The position numbers were made by a program, and so were the translations under genes. Below, piece after piece: positions 24,407-33,196 of a DNA stretch of 64,000 bases. This DNA is from an uncultured Aquimarina sp. (GTDB lineage: Bacteria; Bacteroidota; Bacteroidia; Flavobacteriales; Flavobacteriaceae). Each line of letters opens with the position of its first letter. The stretch's first letter is position 1. The stretch covers positions 186,001 through 250,000 of the forward strand of contig CANMCO010000008.1 of the NCBI GenBank assembly GCA_947496355.1, read 5' to 3'. The notes below the pieces were generated by a model. That model did no database searches. It was not told the DNA's origin and saw only the letters and a list, made by a program, of their open reading frames with translations.

Positions 24407-24775
24407 ATGGATAAAAAGTATCGTATTCAAAAATCACCTTTTATTATTCCTACTGCAGATGGAAAGTTAATAGAAGAACATTTTGGTAAAGCCACAGATC
24501 AAAATTCAGATATAAGCATTGCTCACATGATTGCTCCTCCCGGCTGGAGCGAACCATATCAAACTCCAGAATTTGATGAGTACACTTATATTATACGTGG
24601 TAAGAAACAATTTATAATTGAAGATGAAAAGGTTATACTAGAATCTGGTCAATCCATAAAAATTAAAAAAAACACAAGAATTCAATATTCTAACCCTTTT
24701 GACCAAGAATGTGAGTATCTTGCCATCTGTCTTCCGGCATTTTCTCCGGAAACAGTACATCGAGAAGATGCATGA
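24407..24775 (+). CDS. Cupin domain protein
   Basis: A 122-residue single-domain cupin. The beta-barrel core spans about residues 30-115, with EPYQTPEFDEYTYIIRGKKQFIIEDEKVILESGQSIKIKKNTRIQYSNP forming cupin motifs 1 and 2. The usual metal-binding His residues of motif 1 are not obvious; Glu and Tyr occupy these places, so metal binding is uncertain. The last codons overlap the start of the hydrolase gene (ATGA at 24772-24775), so the two are translationally coupled. The substrate is unknown. Confidence 0.78.
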   Translation: MDKKYRIQKSPFIIPTADGKLIEEHFGKATDQNSDISIAHMIAPPGWSEPYQTPEFDEYTYIIRGKKQFIIEDEKVILESGQSIKIKKNTRIQYSNPFDQECEYLAICLPAFSPETVHREDA

Positions 24776-25611
24776 AAGAAAAATATCAAAAATACCTACC
24801 TGTCTTAATTGGAAAATACTTCCAGCTTCTTTTTTTCTTCTTGCCAAAAAAAGCCGTTAACAAGGCTTATATATTATTTTGTACTCCAAGAAAGGGAAAA
24901 ATATTACCAGAACAAGAAGAATTTCTTGAAGATGCAGAAGACGCAATTGTTCATGTTGGTGATACTCAAATTCAGACGTACAGATGGGCAAGTTTAGGAG
25001 AAACAGTTTTAATGGTTCATGGATGGGAGAGCAACGCGCATCGCTGGAAGGCTCTTATTCAAAAATTACACAAAAAAGGGTTTAATGTAATTGCCTTTGA
25101 TGCTCCTGCTCACGGTAATTCATCTGGTAAAATACTTAATGTCCCTCTATATACAACATGTCTTCAGAAAATGGTTGAACTATATCGGCCTAATCATATC
25201 ATGGGACATTCAGTTGGAGGAATGACTACTATATTTCATCAATATAGTTATCCAAATCAAGAAATTCAGAAATTAGTTGTCCTGGCTCCTCCTTCAGAGT
25301 TATCAAGGATTATGCAAGGCTACCAGGAAATACTAAAACTATCTCCAAAATTCATGAATGCCTTGGATCAATTTTTTAAAGACGAACACGGTTTTTATTT
25401 TAAAGAGTTTTCAGTTTCTGATTTTGCAAAAAAACTCACACATAAAGGCTTGCTAATTCATGACAAAAATGACGATATCGCTCCTTATAATGAAGCAGAA
25501 GATATTGGAAAAAACTGGAATGATGTTCAATTTATTTCTACCGTAGATTATGGCCATTCATTGTTTTTTGATGAAGTAGATGATATGATCATTAATTTTT
25601 TGAAAGATTAA
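24772..25611 (+). CDS. Alpha/beta hydrolase
   Basis: A 279-residue alpha/beta-hydrolase. An N-terminal hydrophobic segment (FQLLFFFLPKKA) may anchor it to the membrane. The fold shows the oxyanion-hole HGWESNAHRW, the nucleophile elbow MGHSVGGM (Ser near residue 146), an acidic residue in HDKNDDIAP and the catalytic His in DYGHSLFF. All triad positions are therefore present. It overlaps the cupin gene by 4 bp. The closest functional class cannot be told from the sequence; an esterase or lipase-like activity is likely. Confidence 0.85.
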   Translation: MKEKYQKYLPVLIGKYFQLLFFFLPKKAVNKAYILFCTPRKGKILPEQEEFLEDAEDAIVHVGDTQIQTYRWASLGETVLMVHGWESNAHRWKALIQKLHKKGFNVIAFDAPAHGNSSGKILNVPLYTTCLQKMVELYRPNHIMGHSVGGMTTIFHQYSYPNQEIQKLVVLAPPSELSRIMQGYQEILKLSPKFMNALDQFFKDEHGFYFKEFSVSDFAKKLTHKGLLIHDKNDDIAPYNEAEDIGKNWNDVQFISTVDYGHSLFFDEVDDMIINFLKD

Positions 25612-25693
25612 CCTTTAGAAAAGAATAATTATTTGTTTTGTTTTTCCTACTAATCTCTTTTGGTCTGGATAATCCGAAATTCAATATTATATT

Positions 25694-25701
25694 TACCTTT
25701 G
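25694..25701 (+). promoter_or_regulatory. -7 box abutting the rluF start codon
   Basis: TACCTTTG, a perfect consensus, ends 3 nt before the GTG at 25705, so the message would start at or very near the start codon. Confidence 0.55.
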
Positions 25702-25704
25702 CAT

Positions 25705-26577
25705 GTGGAAAATTCTAAACTCACCAGACTTAACAAATATCTTAGCGAAGTAGGATATTGTTCGCGCCGCGAAGCTGACAAATTAATCGATCAGAAACGT
25801 GTTACTATTAATGGAGAAGTTCCTGAAATGGGAACAAAAGTGGCTCCAGAAGATATTGTTCGTGTTGATGGCGAATTGATTACAGAGCCTAAAGAAAAGC
25901 ACGTTTATCTAGCCTTTAATAAACCTGTTGGTATTGTTTGTACCACAGCTCAAAACGAAAAAGACAACATTATAAATTACATTAACTATCACAAGCGTAT
26001 TTTTCCTATCGGAAGGTTAGATAAACCCAGTGAGGGTCTTATTTTCTTGACTAGTGATGGTGATATAGTAAATAAAATTCTTCGAGCCAGAAATAATCAT
26101 GAAAAAGAATATCTGGTAACAGTAGACAAACTTATTAATCCACAGTTCATTAAACGAATGAGTAATGGCGTTCCTATTTTGGATACCATTACCCGAAAAT
26201 GTGAGGTAGAACAAATTAATAAATATAGTTTTAGAATTATACTAACTCAGGGCCTTAATAGACAGATTCGTAGAATGTGCGAATATTTGGGATATGAAGT
26301 AGTTAAGCTAAAAAGAACTCGAATTATGAATGTTCATTTAGACGTTCCAATTGGTAAATGGCGACATCTAACCGAAGAAGAATTGAAAGTAATCAATTCT
26401 GATGTTGAGGATTCGAGTAAAACCGAAGAAGCGTCTAGCATAAAAGAAGCAACTCCTAAGCGATATAGCACCACTTCCAAATCTTCTGGTAATTACAGTA
26501 AAGACAGGATGAAAAATCCAATCAAAAAAGGAGCTTCCAAATCAAATAATAAAAAGCGTAGAGATCGTAGGAACTAA
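25705..26577 (+). CDS. rluF: 23S rRNA pseudouridine synthase, RluB/RluF family
   Basis: A 290-residue enzyme that isomerises a uridine of 23S rRNA (position 2604 for RluF). An S4 RNA-binding domain (TRLNKYLSEVGYCSRREADKLIDQKRV, residues 6-32) is followed by the catalytic domain with FPIGRLDKPSEGLIFLT (catalytic Asp) and QGLNRQIRRMCEYLGYEV. A Lys/Ser-rich basic tail ends the protein. The likely start is the GTG at 25705: no in-frame ATG opens the S4 domain, and a -7 box ends only 3 nt upstream, which rules out the ATG at 25660 as part of this transcript. RluF versus RluB is judged from the NKPVGIVCTT and RMCEYLGYEV segments. Confidence 0.88.
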   Translation: MENSKLTRLNKYLSEVGYCSRREADKLIDQKRVTINGEVPEMGTKVAPEDIVRVDGELITEPKEKHVYLAFNKPVGIVCTTAQNEKDNIINYINYHKRIFPIGRLDKPSEGLIFLTSDGDIVNKILRARNNHEKEYLVTVDKLINPQFIKRMSNGVPILDTITRKCEVEQINKYSFRIILTQGLNRQIRRMCEYLGYEVVKLKRTRIMNVHLDVPIGKWRHLTEEELKVINSDVEDSSKTEEASSIKEATPKRYSTTSKSSGNYSKDRMKNPIKKGASKSNNKKRRDRRN

Positions 26578-26671
26578 ATACTGTTGTTAATTATATCCTA
26601 ATTTCTGCATCATAGATTTATTCGTTTTTTCAAAATAAGTAAATTACCTATTCATCAATTCTATAATTAAT

Positions 26672-27628
26672 ATGACACGGTTACTATGTACTCTATTTTT
26701 AATAGTTAATATTACGGTTTCCGCTCAAAGTGAGTATGAGCCCTCTGAGGCATACCCTTTTGGGCGACCTAACCCTAAGGCTCCAAAAGAAATTACTGAT
26801 TTTCAGCCGCTGATAGGTATTTGTGATTGCATATCCAAAACCCGAAATAAAGATAAAACATGGGCCGAACCCAATAAAATGACCTGGGAGTTTAAGTATA
26901 TCATGAATGGTATGGGGGTTCAAGATCAAACAATTAAAGAAGATGGTAAAAACTCTGGTAGTATAAGGCAATTTATTGCCGATAGTAGCAAGTGGTATGT
27001 GCACTACTATTCTTCATCCAGTCCTACGCCAATTCTTTCTTCCTGGGAAGGAAATAGAAAAGATGATAAGATCATTTTATATAATGAGCAAAAAGCCCCG
27101 AATGGCATGGATGGGTTCTTTAAAATCAATTTTTATGATATTAGTGAAGATGGATTCAAATGGTTGGGAGAATGGGTAAATACCAATGAAACTTTTTCTT
27201 ACCCAACTTGGGAAATAACCTGCACAAAAAGAAAAAATAATCAAAAACTTTCTGATGAAGAACAAATAAGAGCTGCGGCGAAAGCATTTTCCGAATCATA
27301 CCTTAAACAAGACTATGAAGCTATTGCCAAATCTTATACTACGGATGCAAAGATATTCCCAAACAACACACCAATTATCTCTGGATACGAGGCTATAAAA
27401 AAACGATGGTCGTCATCGTCAGGGTTTACGCCAATTGAGCATAGAATTATTCCCGAAGAAATTGTGATATTAGGCGATACAGCTCACGATTACGGCACCT
27501 ATACTGGAAAAAACAAAAATGATGATGGCACGCAGATAACCTATAAAGGAAAGTATGTAGTGATCTGGAAAAAGTCAAATAATCAATGGAAAATGTATCT
27601 CGATATCTGGAACAGAATAAAAGAATAA
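26672..27628 (+). CDS. Exported two-domain protein: DUF1579-like plus SnoaL/NTF2-like
   Basis: A 318-residue protein with a signal peptide (ends near VSAQ, residue 19). Residues about 38-185 resemble the DUF1579 beta-barrel fold (MTWEFKYIMNGMGVQDQ, GSIRQFIADSSKWYVHYY, then a WLGEW strand). Residues about 198-318 form a SnoaL/NTF2-like domain (EEQIRAAAKAFSESYLKQDYEAIAKSYTTDAKIFPNN through KYVVIWKKSNNQWKMYLDIWN). The fusion of the two is uncommon. No catalytic residues can be assigned. It stands alone, 94 bp after rluF. Confidence 0.75.
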   Translation: MTRLLCTLFLIVNITVSAQSEYEPSEAYPFGRPNPKAPKEITDFQPLIGICDCISKTRNKDKTWAEPNKMTWEFKYIMNGMGVQDQTIKEDGKNSGSIRQFIADSSKWYVHYYSSSSPTPILSSWEGNRKDDKIILYNEQKAPNGMDGFFKINFYDISEDGFKWLGEWVNTNETFSYPTWEITCTKRKNNQKLSDEEQIRAAAKAFSESYLKQDYEAIAKSYTTDAKIFPNNTPIISGYEAIKKRWSSSSGFTPIEHRIIPEEIVILGDTAHDYGTYTGKNKNDDGTQITYKGKYVVIWKKSNNQWKMYLDIWNRIKE

Positions 27629-27650
27629 TATTTTCTTCTTAAATAAACCA

Positions 27651-27658
27651 TATTTTTG
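27651..27658 (+). promoter_or_regulatory. -7 box 5 nt before the VOC gene start
   Basis: TATTTTTG, perfect consensus, followed by 5 nt and the ATG at 27664, which implies a leaderless or nearly leaderless transcript. Confidence 0.5.
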
Positions 27659-27663
27659 AAAAC

Positions 27664-28092
27664 ATGAATAACACTCTCTCCCCTTTTCATCTTGCAATCC
27701 CAGTTGATGACTTAAAAAAAGCCAGGAATTTTTATGGCAACATTCTAGAATTAGAAGAAGGACGAAGTAGTAATCATTGGGTTGATTTTAATTTCTTTGG
27801 CCATCAACTGGTCATACATTATAAACCAAAATCTGATTCAGAACAGGAACATCACAATTTGGTTGACGGCAAGGATGTTCCAGTTCCTCATTTTGGTATT
27901 ATTTTAGAATGGGAAATCTGGCAAAATTTATCAGAAAAGTTGTTAGAAAAAGAAGTTGAATTTGTTATCAAACCATATATACGGTTTCAAGGGGAAGTTG
28001 GTGAACAAGCCACAATGTTCTTTTATGACCCTTGTGGTAATGCCTTAGAATTTAAATCTTTTAAAGACATGTCTCTGGTTTTTAAAAAGTAA
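27664..28092 (+). CDS. VOC (glyoxalase/dioxygenase superfamily) protein
   Basis: A 142-residue vicinal-oxygen-chelate protein with two beta-alpha-beta-beta-beta modules. The first has PFHLAIPVDDLKKARNFYGNILELEEGR with the metal-ligand type His, the second VPHFGIILEWEIWQNLSEKLL, ending in FYDPCGNALEFKSFKD with the terminal Glu ligand. The pattern H, H, E suggests an intact metal site. Reactions in the family range from glyoxalase to antibiotic resistance, and none can be assigned. It is monocistronic with a promoter abutting its start. Confidence 0.85.
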   Translation: MNNTLSPFHLAIPVDDLKKARNFYGNILELEEGRSSNHWVDFNFFGHQLVIHYKPKSDSEQEHHNLVDGKDVPVPHFGIILEWEIWQNLSEKLLEKEVEFVIKPYIRFQGEVGEQATMFFYDPCGNALEFKSFKDMSLVFKK

Positions 28093-28214
28093 TATTTGGC
28101 ATATTTCCGCTATTTCAGAATAAGGGCTTTAACGTAAAATTATGACTGTTAACACTTTTTTATTATCTTGAGAATCAATTCTTAATAATAAAATAGTCAT
28201 AAAATACCTGATTC

Positions 28215-29084
28215 ATGAAAACTGCCAGATTAGTAACCTACGCACTATCCTCGTTATTTATTATAAGTTGTGGTGTTCCTCAGGCTGATTTTGATAAGCT
28301 AAAGGAAGAAAATGAAAAGTTAAAAAAAGAGATTGCAGAATGCGAACTAACCCCACCAGAAATGCTGGAACAAGCCAATGAATACTATACAGCTTTAGAG
28401 TATACCAAGAGTAGAGATCGTTTAAAAATTTTAATAGCCAAATACGCAAATTCAAACGAAGGCAAGAAAGCAAAAAGCATATTAAAAAAGGTTGAAAATG
28501 CGATTTTAAAGACTGCGAGAGAGAGCTCTACAGAAAAAAAAACTAATATAGATGAAGTCTCAGAAGCAGAAGATGAACTAGAAAAAGAAAGTAAAGAAAG
28601 TGCTGAAAAGCATAAAAAAGCGCTGGCTAAAATGAGTAAGAAATATGATATTAATGATCATGTTACATGGTATTCTGACAAATCTGCTACACAATCCAAT
28701 ACTAAAAATTACGTTCAGACATACATAGGAAAAAAAGAAAAAAAACCATGGTTAGGCCTATCTATCAATTATTTTTCTAAAAAGAAATGGTTATCTATAG
28801 AAAGAATAGAAATAACAGTAGATGGAAATACTTTTGAAATAGAAGAAGATAAACCTGGGGAATTTAAGTCAAAAGAAGAATCTGGTGGAAAAAGAGAGTG
28901 GCTAGATCGCATTATAAAAAGAAAAGATATGCAGCTGATAAAAAAAATTGCCGCTGCAAAAATTGCTAAGATCAAATTTGTAGGAGAAGACGACGTCTAT
29001 AAAAGAACAATTACCAAGACCGAGAAAAAATCGATAAAGAATGTATTGGATGCTTTTGTCGCCCTTGGAGGAAATACAGATTAA
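28215..29084 (+). CDS. Lipoprotein with coiled coil and TPR-like segment
   Basis: A 289-residue lipoprotein (lipobox IISCG, Cys20). A short coiled coil (DFDKLKEENEKLKKEIAE, residues 25-42) is followed by a TPR-like helix pair (MLEQANEYYTALEYTKSRDRLKILIAKY), a highly charged Lys/Glu linker (about 95-140) and a C-terminal beta-rich domain (about 150-285). The C-terminal part is often found alone in Bacteroidota as a phage-shock or PBP-like unknown, and I do not recognise a named domain. It is monocistronic. The function is unknown. Confidence 0.7.
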   Translation: MKTARLVTYALSSLFIISCGVPQADFDKLKEENEKLKKEIAECELTPPEMLEQANEYYTALEYTKSRDRLKILIAKYANSNEGKKAKSILKKVENAILKTARESSTEKKTNIDEVSEAEDELEKESKESAEKHKKALAKMSKKYDINDHVTWYSDKSATQSNTKNYVQTYIGKKEKKPWLGLSINYFSKKKWLSIERIEITVDGNTFEIEEDKPGEFKSKEESGGKREWLDRIIKRKDMQLIKKIAAAKIAKIKFVGEDDVYKRTITKTEKKSIKNVLDAFVALGGNTD

Positions 29085-29246
29085 TAAAAATTAACTCAAG
29101 AAAAATTGTTATTCAATAAATCTGATACCCTTTCTCTTTAGACAATCGTTAAAAAAAAGTAATTTTCTATAATTACAATCGATTTGCTAAAGGTATACTA
29201 AAAAATCTTACTATATTCCGATCCCGGAATAACAAGAAAAAGAAAA

Positions 29247-30188
29247 ATGGATTTTACAAGCCCTTTAGTCTACGGAGTACCTTGCTTTTTAGGACTAATT
29301 TTATTAGAACTTACATACAGCAAAACGCATGATCATAGCAAAAAAGATCTTTACAAATGGAAAGATCTTGGAGCTAGTTTATTTATGGGTGTTGGATCAG
29401 CGATTTTAGGTCCTTTAATCAAAACAATATTTTCTATTGTTCTTTTTTACTTCGTTTATGAATTTTTTAATCCAGAGATAGACGGTGTTCGAACCAATAT
29501 CATGGGCTGGCAATCTTTTGGATATGCATGGTATATTTGGCTCTTATGTCAACTTGCAGATGATTTTACGTATTACTGGTTTCACAGGCAAAATCATATG
29601 GTAAGAGCGTTATGGGCTGCGCATATTGTACATCATTCTTCTGATAATTTTAATCTTGGTACAGCGGTCCGTAATGGATGGTTTACGCTTTTATACAAAC
29701 CTTTATTTTATATGTGGATGCCCGCCATAGGATTTCCACCAGAAATGGTGGTCGTTTGTTTAGGAATCGAGGCCTTATGGCAATTTCAATTACATTCGGT
29801 ATACATTCCAAAAATGGGAATCATTGAAAAAGTTTTTAATACACATACAATGCATCAGGTACACCACGCCAAAAATGTGGAGTATATGGACAAAAACCAT
29901 GGAGGGTTTCTTAATATCTTTGACAAAATATTTGGCACCTGGAAAGAGCTTGATGATAACATAGATGTTCAATACGGTGTTACGCATGCACCAAACTCAT
30001 ATAATCCTTGGGTAATCTTAACTCATGAGTACAAGGATATCTGGAATGACACCAAAAAATCTAAAAACTGGTATCATAAATTTATGTATATTTTTGGCCC
30101 TCCTGGGTGGAGTCATGATGGCAGTACGCTAACGGTTAAACAGATGCAGCGTGAGCTTGAATTAAATAAACAAAAAAGCTTAACTTAG
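29247..30188 (+). CDS. Sterol desaturase / fatty acid hydroxylase family membrane protein
   Basis: A 313-residue integral membrane di-iron oxygenase. Four to five hydrophobic segments surround the eight-histidine cluster: HRQNHMVRALWAAHIVHHSSD (near 115-135) and HTMHQVHHAKN (near 202-212). This is the fatty-acid hydroxylase superfamily pattern HxxxH, HxxHH, HxxHH. It is probably located in the inner membrane with the histidines facing the cytosol. It is 34 bp upstream of the aldehyde dehydrogenase gene and likely co-transcribed; together they could oxidise a lipid-derived substrate, which is inference. Confidence 0.88.
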   Translation: MDFTSPLVYGVPCFLGLILLELTYSKTHDHSKKDLYKWKDLGASLFMGVGSAILGPLIKTIFSIVLFYFVYEFFNPEIDGVRTNIMGWQSFGYAWYIWLLCQLADDFTYYWFHRQNHMVRALWAAHIVHHSSDNFNLGTAVRNGWFTLLYKPLFYMWMPAIGFPPEMVVVCLGIEALWQFQLHSVYIPKMGIIEKVFNTHTMHQVHHAKNVEYMDKNHGGFLNIFDKIFGTWKELDDNIDVQYGVTHAPNSYNPWVILTHEYKDIWNDTKKSKNWYHKFMYIFGPPGWSHDGSTLTVKQMQRELELNKQKSLT

Positions 30189-30222
30189 TCGTAGTTTTTT
30201 TATTCATTTACCATTCCCCCTT

Positions 30223-31587
30223 ATGAATTATCAAGAAGTCATTGATCAGCAGCGCCAGTTTTTTAACACGAATACTACAAAAGATATTTCTTTTAGGATT
30301 AAAGAATTGAAACGTTTGAAGAATGTTCTAAAAAAAAACGAAGCATTACTCTACGATTCTATATATAAAGATTTCAAAAAATCAGAATTTGAAACATACA
30401 CCACAGAGCTTTCTATAATCTATAATGAAATTGATCTTGCCGTTTCAAAAGTCAAAAAATGGTCTAGAAAAAAGAAAGCTTCTACCGGATTAACAAATCT
30501 TCCAGGAAAAAGTTATATTATCCCTGAACCATATGGTACAGTTCTGGTTATTGGTGCATGGAATTATCCATACCAACTATCGCTTTGTCCTGCTATTGCA
30601 GCTATAGCAGCAGGATGCACTGTGGTTCTTAAACCAAGTGAAGTCCCGTCTCGTACTGCTGCTACTATGGCAAAACTGATTAATGAAAATTTTGACGGAG
30701 CTTTTTTTAAAGTATTTGAAGGGGGAGTAAAAGAAACTACAGATCTATTAAACATCAAATTCGACAAGATATTCTTTACAGGAAGTGTACCGGTAGGAAA
30801 AATTATCTATCAAGCTGCGGCAAAACATTTAACCCCAGTTACTCTAGAATTAGGTGGAAAAAGCCCCGCAATTATTACCAAAGATGTGAATATTGACATG
30901 ACGGCTAAAAGATTGGTTTGGGGTAAATTCCTTAATGCCGGCCAAACTTGTATTGCTCCTGATTATGTTTTGGTGCAATCTGATATAAAAGATAAATTTT
31001 TATTAGCTGTAAAAAAATATATCGAAAGATCTGATTATAATGTAGATAATCAAAATTATACACAAATCATTAATGATAAGAATTTTGATCGTCTAAAAGA
31101 CATGATAGACGATGATAAAATTTATTTAGGTGGCGATTGTAACAAAGAAGAAAGAATCATTCCTCCAACTATTTTGAACGATGTTGAGTTTTCAGACAAA
31201 GTAATGCAGGATGAAATTTTTGGACCTATTTTGCCAGTACTTACTTTTGAAACCATCAACGAGGCAATTAAAAAAGTTAACAATTTAGCCAAACCTCTTT
31301 CTTGTTATGTTTTTACCAAAAGTAGTGTTGTAAAAAAGAAAGTTTTGAACGAAATCTCTTTTGGTGGCGGTGCAATAAATGATGCTGTAATGCATTTTAC
31401 AGAACATACTTTACCTTTTGGTGGTGTTGGGGACAGTGGTATTGGCAGTTACCACGGAAAATACGGTTTTGATACGTTTTCACACTTTAAGAGCGTACTA
31501 CAAAAACCATTTTGGATAGAACCTAATATAAAATATGCCCCATATAGTCCAGGTAAATTGAAATTACTAAAAAGAATTATCGGGTAG
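30223..31587 (+). CDS. Aldehyde dehydrogenase (ALDH3-like class)
   Basis: A 454-residue NAD(P)-dependent aldehyde dehydrogenase. Length and the motifs PYGTVLVIGAWNYPYQLSL, the catalytic Glu in ELGGKSPAI and the catalytic Cys in NAGQTCIAPDY (near residue 245) fit the ALDH3 class, which prefers medium- and long-chain aldehydes and is shorter than other ALDHs. A hydrophobic/basic C-terminus (KLKLLKRIIG) could associate with membranes. Its 3' end overlaps the convergent methyltransferase gene by 11 bp. The neighbour upstream is a lipid hydroxylase family protein. Confidence 0.92.
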   Translation: MNYQEVIDQQRQFFNTNTTKDISFRIKELKRLKNVLKKNEALLYDSIYKDFKKSEFETYTTELSIIYNEIDLAVSKVKKWSRKKKASTGLTNLPGKSYIIPEPYGTVLVIGAWNYPYQLSLCPAIAAIAAGCTVVLKPSEVPSRTAATMAKLINENFDGAFFKVFEGGVKETTDLLNIKFDKIFFTGSVPVGKIIYQAAAKHLTPVTLELGGKSPAIITKDVNIDMTAKRLVWGKFLNAGQTCIAPDYVLVQSDIKDKFLLAVKKYIERSDYNVDNQNYTQIINDKNFDRLKDMIDDDKIYLGGDCNKEERIIPPTILNDVEFSDKVMQDEIFGPILPVLTFETINEAIKKVNNLAKPLSCYVFTKSSVVKKKVLNEISFGGGAINDAVMHFTEHTLPFGGVGDSGIGSYHGKYGFDTFSHFKSVLQKPFWIEPNIKYAPYSPGKLKLLKRIIG

Positions 31588-32377
31588 CCTTGATTGCAAA
31601 GATTAAGGGGTATAATTTGTCCTTTGTTTCAAACATTCCTTTCTCTTTTTCTATCAGACCAGGAAAAATCTCGTAAGGTGATTGATCATATTCTTTTAAT
31701 GATTCAATAGTTAACCCAGCTTCAGATAGAGCAGATATGACTTCACCTAATCCATGATTCCATCCATATTCCTTACTTATCATAGTAGAATTGGTATTGG
31801 CATACGTGCCTTCATATTCTTCATAAATCACATCTTTTTGATGATAACCATATTTCATTATGGGTTTCTCTTCCAAATAATCGAACATCCACACAATGGG
31901 ATGAAATTCTACGATATAAAAAATTCCTCCAGGTTTTAAACGTTCAGCAATCATCTTACCCCATGGTTTTAAATCGGGTAACCAACCGATAACGCCGTAA
32001 CTGGTAAAAATGATATCAAATTGATCTTTTACATATTTTGAAGTATCCAATACATTGCAACAAATAAATTCTGCATTTTGGTTAAGTTCAGTATTCAACT
32101 GTTTGGCTAATTCTATCGCTTTTTCAGACAAATCCACTCCGGTACACTTCGCTCCCATCCTACTCCAACTCAATGTATCCTGACCAAAATGGCACTGTAA
32201 ATGTAGTAACGATCTACCCGAAACGTCTGTCAATGCGTCCAACTCATATGATTTCAATGAAGTTTCTCCTTTTTTAAAGGTTTCCATATCATAAAAATCA
32301 CTTTCTGCATGAATTCCAACCTTTTCGTCCCAGGTTTGTTTATTAGTTTCGAAATATCCTTTGAATTCTTCTTTCAT
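31577..32377 (-). CDS. Class I SAM-dependent methyltransferase
   Basis: A 266-residue cytosolic methyltransferase. The SAM-binding motif is LLHLQCHFGQDTLSWSRMGAKCTGVDLSEKAI (motif I in the variant form HxQCHFGxDT, near residue 55), followed by FDIIFTSYGVIGWLPDL and LKPGGIFYIVEFHP. These are typical of a group of class I enzymes with unknown acceptors. I start it at the ATG at 32377; a longer frame from 32455 would overlap the divergent flavin reductase promoter and adds a segment unlike the family. Convergent overlap with the ALDH gene is 11 bp. Confidence 0.87.
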   Translation of the reverse strand: MKEEFKGYFETNKQTWDEKVGIHAESDFYDMETFKKGETSLKSYELDALTDVSGRSLLHLQCHFGQDTLSWSRMGAKCTGVDLSEKAIELAKQLNTELNQNAEFICCNVLDTSKYVKDQFDIIFTSYGVIGWLPDLKPWGKMIAERLKPGGIFYIVEFHPIVWMFDYLEEKPIMKYGYHQKDVIYEEYEGTYANTNSTMISKEYGWNHGLGEVISALSEAGLTIESLKEYDQSPYEIFPGLIEKEKGMFETKDKLYPLIFAIKATR

Positions 32378-32446
32378 TATAAAGAGATTAACTAGATTTG
32401 AAATATACTCTATTCGTAATTTACTAAGGTTAAATATAAGATATAA

Positions 32447-33091
32447 ATGAATCATTTCACATTAAAAGATCTTCTCGAATTCCCTTCTCGATACCGTGCC
32501 AATTTAGTGAATAGCTCTACCGGTTATAAATCAAGTAACCTATTAGCAACAAAAGGCAAAAATGGAGTTACAAACGTTGCTATTTTCAACTCCATTATTC
32601 ATATTGGCAGTAATCCTCCCATGCTTGGTTTCATTCTTAGACCCACTACTGTTGCAAGAGGAACCTATAAAAACCTCAAGGAAACTGGTTTTTTCACTGT
32701 CAATCAAGTTCACAAAGATATGATCGCCGATGCACATCATACTGCAGCGAAATACGAAGAAGATATTTCAGAATTTGACAAAACGGGCCTTGAGTCTATA
32801 TATCTGGATAACTTTGATCCCCCTTACGTTAAAAATAGCCCAATCCAAATAGGATGTAAATATATAAACGAATATAAAATAGACGAAAATGACACCATAT
32901 TAGTTATTGGAGCTATAGAGCATTTGTATTTACATCAAAACATCATACACCCTGATGGTTGGGTACAATTGGATAAAGCCGAAACTGTATCCTGTATTGG
33001 GCTTGATGGATACGCCTTACCTTCATTACTAGATCGTTTTCAATATGCAAAACCCGATCAAAAGACTGAATCTTTACTAAACAAATCTTAA
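32447..33091 (+). CDS. Flavin reductase-like (FMN-binding split barrel) protein
   Basis: A 214-residue protein of the flavin reductase-like domain family, which binds FMN in a split beta-barrel. Recognisable segments are SRYRANLVNSSTGYKSSNLLATKGKNGVTNVAIFNSIIHIGSNPPMLGFILRP and TGFFTVNQVHKDMIADAH. The usual Ser/Thr-Val-Asn core (FFTVN) for flavin contact is there. It could be a free-flavin reductase or an oxidoreductase with a bound flavin. It is divergent from the methyltransferase gene with a 69-bp spacer. Confidence 0.85.
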   Translation: MNHFTLKDLLEFPSRYRANLVNSSTGYKSSNLLATKGKNGVTNVAIFNSIIHIGSNPPMLGFILRPTTVARGTYKNLKETGFFTVNQVHKDMIADAHHTAAKYEEDISEFDKTGLESIYLDNFDPPYVKNSPIQIGCKYINEYKIDENDTILVIGAIEHLYLHQNIIHPDGWVQLDKAETVSCIGLDGYALPSLLDRFQYAKPDQKTESLLNKS

Positions 33092-33196
33092 AAGTTTTGC
33101 ATTTTCGACTTTCAATAATTTAATTTTATAAAAACCTTAAGAATTCTCTATTTGTAAAGTATTGCAAAGGGGGCTTTTATTACCTAATTTTAAAAG

